Of a stretch of 64,000 nt of DNA, positions 55,043 through 63,612 are shown piece after piece. The notes beneath the pieces were generated by a model. That model had not been told where the DNA came from and ran no database searches. It was given only the letters and a program-made list of their open reading frames with translations. Position 1 is the stretch's first letter. Every line of letters begins with the position of its first letter. The DNA comes from Mycobacterium bohemicum DSM 44277 (GTDB lineage Bacteria > Actinomycetota > Actinomycetes > Mycobacteriales > Mycobacteriaceae): contig NZ_CSTD01000001.1 in assembly GCF_001053185.1 (NCBI RefSeq), positions 1,482,333-1,546,332 of the forward strand. Direction: 5' to 3'. The position numbers and the translations under genes were made by a program.

Positions 55043-56560
55043 CTAGTAGGCGCCGTGGCTTGTCAAAACGGCCTTGACCGTCTTGGCGATGATCATCAGA
55101 TCGCCCGCCATCGACCAGTTATCGACATACGACAGATCCAACCGGACGGACTCATCCCACGAAAGGTCCGAACGGCCGCTTACTTGCCACAATCCGGTGA
55201 CGCCCGGCTTCACCAGCATCCGTCGGTTGACGTCACCGTCGTAGCGCTCGACCTCGCGCTGCAGCGGGGGACGCGGGCCGACGACGCTCATGTCGCCCTT
55301 GAGCACGTTGATGAACTGTGGCAGCTCGTCGATGCTGAATCGGCGCAGGAACCGGCCGACCGGGGTGACACGGGGGTCTTGGCGCAGCTTGAACAGCACG
55401 CCACCGGCGCCCTCGTTCAGCGCCAACAGCCGGTCGAGGTGCTTGTCCGCGCCGTCGGTCATGGTGCGGAATTTGAGCATCGGGAAGGGCTTGCCGCCGA
55501 TGCCTATCCGTTCGGACGGGTAGAAGACGGGTCCCTTGCTGGTCAGCTTGACGGCGATCGCCGCCGCGACGAGCAGCGGTGACGTCGCGATGAGGGCCGC
55601 CAACGAGAAGCAGAAGTCGAACGCCTGCTTCTGGAAGCGCTGCGTGCCCTCGTATTGCGGCTTTTCGACGTGCAGGAGCGGCAACCCGCCGGTCAGGCGC
55701 AGGGTCAGTCGCGTCTCGGCGACGTCCATCACCCCGGGCGACACCACGAGGTCGACGTCCATGGTCTCCAGCTGCCACATCAGTTCCCTGATCGCCTGCA
55801 CGCCGAAGTGGCCCGTCTGCGTCACCGCCACGGTGTCCGCGCCGCAACTGCCGATCGCGGCCACCGCATGGGTTTCGTCACCGAGGATCGGGATCTTGCG
55901 CCCGCCGACGGTGAGCACGTTGCCGCGCGGCGCTCCGTAGCCGGGAATGCAGACGCCGACCACGACGCAGCCGTCCCCGGGGTTGCGGGCCAGCTCGTGC
56001 GCGAGGTGCGAGACGGCCTGCCGGTCCCCGATCGCCAGGACCGATGTTTGACAACGGCCGCGCTCCCGCTGGCCGCGGATGTACTTGCGCCACAGGCTGC
56101 GGCTGCTCAACAGGGCGAGCGTGCCGACGGGAAGGGCGATCGCCAGATAGCCGCGGGCCAGGTCGACCTTGGCCAGCAGCGCGACCATCGCGATGATCCC
56201 GAACGTCCAGAACGTCGCGCTGCCGATCCGCCGGTACTCGTCGATGCCCGCGCCGATGATCCGCGGCGACCGCGACTGGAATATCGCGAGGGAGGCGAGC
56301 CACAGCCCGGCGAAAACGCACGAGATGAGCGCCATGACCGCGTCGGGGTAACCCGAGGTGTTCGGGAAGTCCCCGAACCGGACGTACTGCGCCAGGGTCA
56401 CCGACGCGACGATGATCACCGCGTCGCTGATGACCAGACGCCGCGAGTAGTCGTATTGCCAGCGGCGTGGGGAACCGCCGGTTGGGGTGGACTCCGGGGG
56501 AGCAACGACCGGGGAGCGGTGGGCGGGGGCGCCAGCGGGGGCGCTGTGCAGCAACGTCAT
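55043..56560 (-). CDS. Polyprenyl-phosphate glycosylphosphotransferase (WbaP/CpsE-like)
   Basis: A 505-residue membrane enzyme that starts the repeat unit by transferring a sugar phosphate to undecaprenyl/decaprenyl phosphate. Four to five N-terminal spans, a CoA-binding-like central region (LAIGDRQAVSHLAHELARNP), and a bacterial sugar transferase domain (about 300-505) with SKGPVFYPSERIGIGGKPF, MLKFRTM, RRFSIDELPQFINVLKGDMS and VGPRPP. I chose ATG at 56560, 8 bp after the PPE stop; upstream codons in the same open frame fall inside the PPE gene. Confidence 0.92.
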   Translation of the reverse strand: MTLLHSAPAGAPAHRSPVVAPPESTPTGGSPRRWQYDYSRRLVISDAVIIVASVTLAQYVRFGDFPNTSGYPDAVMALISCVFAGLWLASLAIFQSRSPRIIGAGIDEYRRIGSATFWTFGIIAMVALLAKVDLARGYLAIALPVGTLALLSSRSLWRKYIRGQRERGRCQTSVLAIGDRQAVSHLAHELARNPGDGCVVVGVCIPGYGAPRGNVLTVGGRKIPILGDETHAVAAIGSCGADTVAVTQTGHFGVQAIRELMWQLETMDVDLVVSPGVMDVAETRLTLRLTGGLPLLHVEKPQYEGTQRFQKQAFDFCFSLAALIATSPLLVAAAIAVKLTSKGPVFYPSERIGIGGKPFPMLKFRTMTDGADKHLDRLLALNEGAGGVLFKLRQDPRVTPVGRFLRRFSIDELPQFINVLKGDMSVVGPRPPLQREVERYDGDVNRRMLVKPGVTGLWQVSGRSDLSWDESVRLDLSYVDNWSMAGDLMIIAKTVKAVLTSHGAY

Positions 56561-56568
56561 CGCGTGGC

Positions 56569-57696
56569 CTAGCCGTATCCACCCGACGGCGGGCGCGTCA
56601 TGATCGTGGGCACCATCCCGTACCGGGGGCCCAGGTTTCGGGTCGTGCCACCCGAGCGGGGGAGCGATCCCAGGATGGGCGGAATGTTCGTCCCACTCGA
56701 GCCGACGTTGGCCAGCGGCGTCACGGAGCTGACCGTGGTCGCGGGGATCACGCTGGTCCAGCTCGCCGGTACGGACAGGGGGCCGAGCGCCGAGGCGGTG
56801 CCGATGCTGCCGAGCACACCGGGCAGCGCGGCGGCCCCCGAGGCGGCGGCACCCAAACCCGCCGCTGCCTGGGCGGCCGCGGCACCCGCACTCGCCGCCC
56901 CCGCGGCGGCGCTGCTGAGCATGCCCTGACTGCTCGCGGCGATCCCGAAGACGGAGGACATGGCGTACATCGGCGTGGCCGCCGCCATCAGCCACGCGGG
57001 CGCGTTCGAGGCGAACAGGGTCGTGGCGGTGGTAGTACTGCCGATCCCGGGAATCGTCAGGTTCTGCAGCGCGGTCGGCACCGCGGACATCAGGGTCTGC
57101 AGTGAGAATTGCGACGTCGCCGACGCGGCCGCCTGGGCGACGGTGGACGCCTGTTGTCCCAGCCCACTCACGTTGACGACCTCGGGGGGCGAGGTGAACT
57201 GTGTCACGTCGGTGGCGGCCGCGGAATGGGCCGCGTATTGGTACATCGCGGCGGCGTCCTGCGCCCACATCTCGCAGTACTCGGCCTCGGTCGCCGCGAT
57301 CGCGGCCGAGTTCTGACCGAAGAAGTTGGTGGCGACCAGGGTGGCCAGTTGAACGCGGTTGGCGGCGACGGCCGCCGGCGGGACGGTCATCGCGAAGGCG
57401 GCTTCGAACCCCTCGACGGCGAGCCTGGCGTGGCTGGCCGCCTCGGCGGCCCGCGCGGCGGCGCCCATCGCCCATGCGACGTACGGGCCGAACGCGGATG
57501 CCATGGTCAGGGATGAGGCACCCAGCCACCGACCGGTGGTCAGCGACGCGATCACCGAGCGGTACGAACTTGCGGTCTGCATCAACTCGGTGGCCAAGTT
57601 GTCCCAGGTCACCGCGGCGGCAACCATCGATCCCGAGCCGGGACCGGCGTACATCCTCGCCGAGTTGATCTCCGGCGGTAGGAGGCCAAAATCCAT
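56569..57696 (-). CDS. PPE-SVP protein heading the polysaccharide operon
   Basis: A 375-residue PPE protein. The PPE domain starts [20 protein letters not shown] and includes [10 protein letters not shown] and [26 protein letters not shown] repetitive Ala/Gly linker (about 250-290) precedes GPLSVPASW, the SVP signature, and a [11 protein letters not shown] tail. Such proteins are ESX-5 substrates and reach the outer membrane or surface. Its stop is 8 bp before the priming transferase start, with no room for a promoter, so it is almost surely in that operon. No PE partner is adjacent. Confidence 0.93.
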   Translation of the reverse strand: MDFGLLPPEINSARMYAGPGSGSMVAAAVTWDNLATELMQTASSYRSVIASLTTGRWLGASSLTMASAFGPYVAWAMGAAARAAEAASHARLAVEGFEAAFAMTVPPAAVAANRVQLATLVATNFFGQNSAAIAATEAEYCEMWAQDAAAMYQYAAHSAAATDVTQFTSPPEVVNVSGLGQQASTVAQAAASATSQFSLQTLMSAVPTALQNLTIPGIGSTTTATTLFASNAPAWLMAAATPMYAMSSVFGIAASSQGMLSSAAAGAASAGAAAAQAAAGLGAAASGAAALPGVLGSIGTASALGPLSVPASWTSVIPATTVSSVTPLANVGSSGTNIPPILGSLPRSGGTTRNLGPRYGMVPTIMTRPPSGGYG

Positions 57697-58106
57697 TTCT
57701 ACCTAACCTCGACTATCAGGAGGCCCGGCTCGCGCCGGTACGGCCCGGGCACATGCGGCCCCAAGCCCCACAGGTAGCTCTCGGTGAGCCCATCAGTTTC
57801 CTCCCCGGCCGATCGGCCGGAATATTCTCAAGTGATCGCAGGTGTGCAGACTGGCTCTGCGTCAATTATGGGGAAACCATACCATTCGTTAAAACGGAAG
57901 CGTGCACGAATATTTGCGTCATAAACCGAGGCTTTGGTCACAGGTGTGATGCGGACCACTGTGGCATTTGGTGAGGTGCGGTCTCCGCAGTTGACCTGCC
58001 GGGCGGCGCGGCACCCGCGTCCGGCCTCACGCGTGCGGAGCCGCCGCCGAATCGCCGGCGGACCGGAAAAGCCACGAATAAGCCGAGGGTTTCGAGGTCC
58101 GTATCA
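57697..58106. other. 410-bp divergent promoter region of the island
   Basis: No gene was recognised. The centre (57830-57935) is markedly A/T-rich for this genome (ACCATACCATTCGTTAAAAC, GAATATTTGCGTCATAAACC). TCACAGGTGTGA at 57938-57949 is a small inverted repeat with the half sites of the mycobacterial Crp consensus, but spaced by 2 instead of 6 bases. It must contain promoters for the PPE-led operon and for the BcsB-like gene. Confidence 0.5.
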
Positions 58107-60089
58107 ATGCATACTATTCCGGTGATCTACCGGAAATGGGTGGCCAAAGCCATCGCGCTGTTCGGCGCTATCGCATTCGTGGCCACGGGTGCGCCGGCGT
58201 CGTGGAGCGCGCACGCCGACCCCGCTGCGGCGGACTCGCCGACGCTTGCCCTATCCGACCTCGGCTCCTCGGCCATGCTGGAGTTCTGGGGCCTGACCAG
58301 CAGCCAGCAGCTCACCGTGCCGGTGCTGCGTGGGCTCACGCCGACCGCGCTCAACGCGACCGTCGAGTTGCCGGTCAACTTGCGATCCGGGGAGCTGACC
58401 GTGACGCAGGGCGAGCGCACGATCGCCAGGCTCACCCTGCCGACCGCCGATCAGACGCCGATCACGATCCCGCTGGGCGGCGCGGAAGTCACCGACGACT
58501 GGCTGACGGTGACCATGCGCTCTTACCTGGTGCCGCTGGACGGGTACTGCCTGTACCCGGAGAGCCCGCTGCGCCTGGCCAACGGGACGGTCACCTACAC
58601 CGGAACCGAACTGCCGCCGACCACCGTGGCCCACTTCCTGCCCCCGGTACTGCGGAAGCTCACGATCTATCTGCCGCAGTCGCCGTCGACCGGCGAGGCC
58701 GACATGGCCATCCGCCTGGCCACCTCGGCGGCCGCGCGCTACGGGAAGCAGAATCCCGACATCGCGGTGGTCGCCTTGCCGGAGGGGCAAGCCGCGCCGC
58801 CGGCGCCACCGCAACCGCTGGAACGCCAGATCGTCGTCAAGGACGGCCCCGACAACGGGCTTTCCCTGCAGGGCGCCACCGGAGTGCCGTGGCTGTTGGT
58901 CTCGGGTTCGCTCGCCCAGACCGACGATTCGGATACGGCCATCCTGTTCGGCGACCTGTCGGAGCTGGCCATTTCGTCCAAGGCCGCCGCGGAAACCCCG
59001 ACGATCGCACCGCGCCTGCCCGGGAACTCCGTGTCCCTGCGTGATCTGGGTCAGCCCTTCGCCAACGCGACGTCCCTGCAGCCGCGGGTGTCCGTCGGAA
59101 TCGACCAGACCAAGTTCGGCCGATCCGTTCATGACGTGCGGGTGCACCTGCAGGGGTCCTACACCCCGACGCCCGGCAATATCGCCGGCCAGGTCGCCGT
59201 CAACATCGGCCCGGAGACCATCGACCATTGGCCGACCGACGGCCACGGGACCGTTGACCACTGGGTCGACGTCCCGGACCGGCTCTTGCAGCGATACACC
59301 AGTCTGGATCTGGTCCTCGACGTCGCCGGCAACGTCGGACACTGCGGCGACTTCTACACCGCTGGTCCCGGGACGCAGCTGCTCACCCTGAACATCAGCG
59401 GCGACAGCACCGTCCAGAGCAACCCCGCCGCACCGCCGGTGCCCGGTGGCTTCCAATCGATACCCCAAACGCTGATGCCCCGCGTCCAGGTGGGCATGGA
59501 CGCTCATTCCTTGATTGACACCGTGCGCGCGGTCCAGATCATGGTGGGTCTGCAGCGCCTCAGCGCGACCCCGATCGCCACCACGGTCACCAGCGTGAAG
59601 CAGGCGATCGATTCCTCGAATCCCGCGCTGTTGATCGCCGCCGACGGCTGGAACCACTCCGACGTCGCGCTGCCGGTGGCCGCCGGGCCCAGCGGTCCGA
59701 TCACGGTCAACGCGATGGAGTCCGGCGACAAGCCCACCAAGCTCACCCTCGATCCGACGCTGCGGTTCGCCTCTCTGCAAACGGTCTTCAACCGGGGCAG
59801 GTCCCTACTGGTCGCGTCCTCCAACGGCGCGCCCGCGCAACTCGACGAGCTGCTGCGGTGGCTCAACGGCGACAAGAAGCGCTGGCAGCGACTCAAGGGA
59901 GTGGCGGTGGTCTCCGCGCCCGGCCAAGATCCCGTCACCGTCGATCAGCAATCGTCGTCCGCGCCCGGTCAAAACGGAGCGGCGGGGCAGAGCCACTCGG
60001 ACCTGGACTGGCTCTGGTGGTTCGGCGCGGGCTGGCTCGTGCTGGCCGTCGCCGGCGCCGGCGTGATCGTGCTGCGCACCCGACGCTGA
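58107..60089 (+). CDS. BcsB-like exported protein with C-terminal membrane anchor
   Basis: A 660-residue protein resembling the cellulose synthase regulatory subunit BcsB. The signal peptide ends near ASWSAHA-DP. Two similar halves each pair a carbohydrate-binding-like domain (VELPVNLRSGELTVTQGE, SYLVPLDGYCLYPESPL; then VAVNIGPETIDHW, LVLDVAGNVGHCGDFY) with an alpha/beta domain. A C-terminal span (LVLAVAGAGVIVLRTRR) anchors it. In the window there is no BcsA-type synthase, so it may serve the Wzx/Wzy system or a synthase elsewhere. Function here is inferred. Confidence 0.85.
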   Translation: MHTIPVIYRKWVAKAIALFGAIAFVATGAPASWSAHADPAAADSPTLALSDLGSSAMLEFWGLTSSQQLTVPVLRGLTPTALNATVELPVNLRSGELTVTQGERTIARLTLPTADQTPITIPLGGAEVTDDWLTVTMRSYLVPLDGYCLYPESPLRLANGTVTYTGTELPPTTVAHFLPPVLRKLTIYLPQSPSTGEADMAIRLATSAAARYGKQNPDIAVVALPEGQAAPPAPPQPLERQIVVKDGPDNGLSLQGATGVPWLLVSGSLAQTDDSDTAILFGDLSELAISSKAAAETPTIAPRLPGNSVSLRDLGQPFANATSLQPRVSVGIDQTKFGRSVHDVRVHLQGSYTPTPGNIAGQVAVNIGPETIDHWPTDGHGTVDHWVDVPDRLLQRYTSLDLVLDVAGNVGHCGDFYTAGPGTQLLTLNISGDSTVQSNPAAPPVPGGFQSIPQTLMPRVQVGMDAHSLIDTVRAVQIMVGLQRLSATPIATTVTSVKQAIDSSNPALLIAADGWNHSDVALPVAAGPSGPITVNAMESGDKPTKLTLDPTLRFASLQTVFNRGRSLLVASSNGAPAQLDELLRWLNGDKKRWQRLKGVAVVSAPGQDPVTVDQQSSSAPGQNGAAGQSHSDLDWLWWFGAGWLVLAVAGAGVIVLRTRR

Positions 60090-60119
60090 TCTCCGCTGCA
60101 CCCGGTAGCGTCGGACATC

Positions 60120-60989
60120 GTGTGTCGACTGTTTGGCCTGCACGCCGGGACCCAGCCTTGCGTCGCGACCTTCTGGCTGCTGGACGCCCCGGACAGCCTG
60201 GCCAGGCAGAGCACGCGTAACCCGGACGGCACGGGCCTTGGCGTCTTCGACGAGGGCGGCCGGCCACGGGTGTACAAGGAGCCGATGGCGGCATGGGAGG
60301 ACGCCGCGTTCGCCACCGAGGCGCACGAGCTGAGCGGCACGACGTTCGTCGCGCACGTTCGTTACGCGACGACCGGGTCACACGACGTGCGCAACACCCA
60401 CCCCTTTCTGCAGGACGGGCGCATCTTCGCGCACAACGGCATCGTCGAGGGGCTCGACGTGATCGACGAACGGCTGCGCGAGGTGGGCGCCGCGGATCTG
60501 GTGCTCGGCGAGACGGACTCGGAACGGGTCTTCGCCCTGATCACCGCGTCGGTCCGCGCCCACCACGGCGACGTTCCCGCGGGCCTGCTGGACGCGATGA
60601 CGTGGTTGCGCGCCAACGTGCCGATCTACGCGGTCAACGTGCTGCTGAGCACGGCCACCGACGTGTGGGCGCTGCGCTATCCGCAGACCCACGAGCTGTA
60701 CCTCCTGGACCGGCGTCACGACGAGGCCTCGCGGCGGGACTTCCACCTGCGCACCGCGCGCATCCGCGCGTGGTCGCAGCACCTATGCACCCGGTCGTCG
60801 GTGGTGTTCGCCAGCGAACCCATGGACGACGACCCGCGCTGGCGGCTGCTCGAACCGGGCGAGCTGGTCCACGTGGACGCGGGCTTGCGGATCACCCGCA
60901 GCCTGGCGCTGCCCGACCCGCCCCGTCATTTGGTGCGCCGGGCCGACCTGAGCGCGCGCGCCGAGCAGGCGCAGCACGTGATGGCTTGA
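60120..60989 (+). CDS. Class II glutamine amidotransferase (Rv1061-like)
   Basis: A 289-residue Ntn-hydrolase. The nucleophile Cys2 is exposed by Met removal in MCRLFGLHAG; FVAHVRYATTGSHDVRNTHPF and IFAHNGIVEG are the class II glutaminase signatures. It resembles EgtC/YafJ proteins, which use gamma-glutamyl substrates; no synthetase domain is attached. GTG at 60120. It starts the right core block with the same order as Rv1061-Rv1065. Confidence 0.9.
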   Translation: MCRLFGLHAGTQPCVATFWLLDAPDSLARQSTRNPDGTGLGVFDEGGRPRVYKEPMAAWEDAAFATEAHELSGTTFVAHVRYATTGSHDVRNTHPFLQDGRIFAHNGIVEGLDVIDERLREVGAADLVLGETDSERVFALITASVRAHHGDVPAGLLDAMTWLRANVPIYAVNVLLSTATDVWALRYPQTHELYLLDRRHDEASRRDFHLRTARIRAWSQHLCTRSSVVFASEPMDDDPRWRLLEPGELVHVDAGLRITRSLALPDPPRHLVRRADLSARAEQAQHVMA

Positions 60990-60992
60990 GCC

Positions 60993-61862
60993 GTGACGAC
61001 CAGACGAGCGCTCGTGCTGGCCGGCGGGGGGATAGCCGGAATCGCTTGGGAGACAGGGATTTTACGGGGAATCGCCGACGAGTCACCGGAGACCGCCAGG
61101 CTGCTGCTGGGCTCCGACGTGCTGGTGGGGACCTCGGCGGGCGCCGCGGTCGCGGCCCAGATCGGCAGCGGCGCCTCGCTCGACGACCTCTACGAACGGC
61201 AGGTCGCCGACTCGTCGGCCGAAATCGATTCCGGCGTCGACACCGACGACATCGCCGAGATGTTCCTGGCGGCCCTGCGCGCCCCGTACGACGAGTCCGT
61301 GCCCCTCACCCGCCAGCAGGTGCAGCGGATCGGGGCCGTGGCGGTGGCGACCAAGACCGTCCCCGAATCCGTCCGGCGCGCCGTCATCGCGCAGCGGCTG
61401 CCGTCGCACGACTGGCCCGACCGGGCGCTGCGGGTGACCGCGATCGATGTCGAGTCGGGTGAACTCGTTGTCTTTCAACGGGATTCGGGTGTAGAGCTGA
61501 TCGATGCGGTGGCGGCCAGCTGCGCGGTCCCGGGCGCATGGCCCCCGGTGACGATCGCGGGCCGGCGCTACATGGACGGCGGGGTGGCCAGTTCGGTCAA
61601 CCTGTCCGTGGCGCGGGACTGCGACGCGGCGGTGGTGCTGGTGCCGTCGGGTCCGGACGCGCCGTCACCGTTCGGCGACGGCCCGGCCGCGCAGGTCTCG
61701 GCGTTCCCCGGCCCGACCTTGGCGGTGTTCGCCGACGACGGCTCGCTCGCGGCCTTCGGCCCCAACCCGCTCGATCCGCGCTGCCGCATCGCCTCGGCCA
61801 GGGCCGGACGGGAACAGGGCCGCCGCGAGGCCCCGGCCGTCGCGCGGTTTCTGGCCGCCTGA
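60993..61862 (+). CDS. Patatin-like phospholipase (Rv1062-like)
   Basis: A 289-residue lipid acyl hydrolase. The oxyanion hole LAGGGIAGIAWE, the nucleophile Ser in VGTSAGAAVA and the catalytic Asp in YMDGGVAS form the Ser-Asp dyad. It likely acts on phospholipids or acylglycerols inside the cell, since no signal peptide is present. GTG at 60993 lies three bases after the previous stop; convergent with the second patatin gene. Confidence 0.92.
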   Translation: MTTRRALVLAGGGIAGIAWETGILRGIADESPETARLLLGSDVLVGTSAGAAVAAQIGSGASLDDLYERQVADSSAEIDSGVDTDDIAEMFLAALRAPYDESVPLTRQQVQRIGAVAVATKTVPESVRRAVIAQRLPSHDWPDRALRVTAIDVESGELVVFQRDSGVELIDAVAASCAVPGAWPPVTIAGRRYMDGGVASSVNLSVARDCDAAVVLVPSGPDAPSPFGDGPAAQVSAFPGPTLAVFADDGSLAAFGPNPLDPRCRIASARAGREQGRREAPAVARFLAA

Positions 61863-61867
61863 ACCCG

Positions 61868-62947
61868 TCAGCCGTCGATCCCGGGCGCGTCCCGGTCGTC
61901 ATTCTCCAGTTCGTCCAGCGCCCGGTCGGCCAGTGCCCGGCCCGTGTCGATCACCTCCACCGCCCGATGGAATTCCAGGCTGCGGCAGACGGAGCGGGGC
62001 ACCTCGATCAGCAGGTCGGGCGGGTAGACGGCCAGTGTGTGGCGCGCCAGCGCCGACTGGGCGAGGTCGATCGTCCGGTTCATCACGTCGAAGCTGCCCA
62101 ATTTCGGGATCCCGGGGGCCGGTGCGGCGTCGTCGTGATGCTCGTCCGCGTCCGCTGGGTCTGCGTCGTCATCGGCGGCCCAGTCGTCGGTTTCGGTCAT
62201 CGGCGCCCCGAACCTGCTGAGCACCGCCCGGGCGGTCGGGCGGTCCAGCAGCGAACGCGCGGCCGCGGTGTCGAGCAGGGCGGAGGTGCCGCGCACCATG
62301 CGGCTCAACCACTCGGCGGTGGCGCCCGGCTCGGGGTCTCGGTTGGCGATCGTCTCGCTGCCGCTGAGATTGACCGCGATGGTCAGGTCCGCGTTGACGG
62401 CGGACAGCGGTGCCATGGGCAGCGGGTCGAGGATGCCCCCGTCGGCGAGCAGCCGCCCGTCTGCCTCGTGCGGGGCGATCACGCCCGGGATCGCGATCGA
62501 CGCGCGGATCGCCTCGTCGACGGGACCGCGCTGAAACCACACCGACTTGCCGGCAAGCAGATCCGTCGCGACCGCGGTGTAGGGGATGGGCAGCTCCTCG
62601 ATGGTGACCGGACCGAGGATGTCGCGCACCGCGTCGAGGATCTTCTCGGCGCGCAGTACCCCGGCCGCGCTGATGGATGGGTCCAGCAGCCGCAGGATCG
62701 TGCGCTGAGTCAACGACTTCGCCCACTCGGCGAACTCGTCGAGGTGCCCGGCCGCGTGCAGTCCGCCGACAACAGCCCCCATCGACGAGCCGGAGATGCC
62801 GACGATGTCGTAGCCGCGCGCCCGCAACGCCTCGATGACGCCGATGTGGGCGTAGCCCCGGGCGCCGCCGCTGCCGAGCGCCAGCGCCACCCGGACCGGT
62901 GTCGCCCCGCGCGAACGCGCCACGTCCGCCCCGGGTGCGTCGGCCAT
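61868..62947 (-). CDS. Patatin-like phospholipase, RssA type (Rv1063c-like)
   Basis: A 359-residue patatin. LALGSGGARGYAHIGVIEAL is the oxyanion hole, GISGSSMGAVVGGL holds the nucleophile Ser, and LLADGGILDPLP the Asp. The C-terminal 90 residues are acidic (DDDADPADADEHHDD) and may regulate or bind partners. ATG at 62947 gives a length close to Rv1063c; GTG at 62995 is possible. The GAGGAG is immediately before the ATG, so the true start may instead be the upstream one. Confidence 0.9.
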   Translation of the reverse strand: MADAPGADVARSRGATPVRVALALGSGGARGYAHIGVIEALRARGYDIVGISGSSMGAVVGGLHAAGHLDEFAEWAKSLTQRTILRLLDPSISAAGVLRAEKILDAVRDILGPVTIEELPIPYTAVATDLLAGKSVWFQRGPVDEAIRASIAIPGVIAPHEADGRLLADGGILDPLPMAPLSAVNADLTIAVNLSGSETIANRDPEPGATAEWLSRMVRGTSALLDTAAARSLLDRPTARAVLSRFGAPMTETDDWAADDDADPADADEHHDDAAPAPGIPKLGSFDVMNRTIDLAQSALARHTLAVYPPDLLIEVPRSVCRSLEFHRAVEVIDTGRALADRALDELENDDRDAPGIDG

Positions 62948-63047
62948 CTCCTCATTCTGCGCGGCCGTCCGAGCCCGCACCGTCCGAGTAGGCACTTTCG
63001 CTGCCCGTGATTCGAATTGCGCGGGTGCCCGTGGCGAGGCGCCGGGC

Positions 63048-63500
63048 CTACCCGCATTCGTCGTTGGCGGCCGCGCGCGCGGCGGTGATGACCGCGGCTT
63101 GGCGTGCCAGCGTCAGGTCCGCCCACCGGGTGTTCCAGCTTCCCGGGGTGCCCGACGGCGACGCCTGCACCATCGCCAGATACGGCTCCAACGGCGGCGA
63201 ACCGGTCTTGGGCTGGGCCTCCATCCACAGTTTTGCGGCGTGACAGGCCTGGTAGTACTCCTCCTCGGTGGAATCCGCCGGGATATCGACCCTGGTGGTC
63301 ACCCCGGCGGGGGACCGGCCGATGGCGCCCGGCGGGGCCGAAGTCGGCCCCGCGGGGATTCCCGAGGGCCGCGGCGACGACGTCGCCCCACCGCCGGTGT
63401 GGGCGTTCGGGCCCGGCTGGGAGCAGGCCCCGACCGCCAGCACGGCGGCCCCGATCGCAACCGCGCCCCACCGCAGGGGCCGATGACCGCGCCAGTGCAC
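63048..63500 (-). CDS. lpqV: LpqV-like lipoprotein
   Basis: A 150-residue predicted lipoprotein. The signal sequence GAVAIGAAVLAVGAC gives a lipobox AVGAC, followed by a Pro/Ser-rich linker and a small C-terminal domain with two Cys (YYQACHAAKLW and the final NDECG) that could form a disulfide. No enzymatic role is known. GTG at 63500; position matches Rv1064c. Confidence 0.88.
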   Translation of the reverse strand: MHWRGHRPLRWGAVAIGAAVLAVGACSQPGPNAHTGGGATSSPRPSGIPAGPTSAPPGAIGRSPAGVTTRVDIPADSTEEEYYQACHAAKLWMEAQPKTGSPPLEPYLAMVQASPSGTPGSWNTRWADLTLARQAAVITAARAAANDECG

Positions 63501-63612
63501 CCGATCAATCTATGCAACACTGGCGGCCGTGATCGAGCGCTTCGGATTCTGCGAGTGTTGTCGGCCCTGACCCGCCGCCGCTTGTCCGTCCGTTCACTCT
63601 GGAGCTTTCCCC

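Noticed and set aside
57938..57949. Crp-type operator in the divergent promoter region
   Set aside because: Half sites match but are separated by 2 instead of 6 bases, so it is not the standard site; only mentioned as an inverted repeat.
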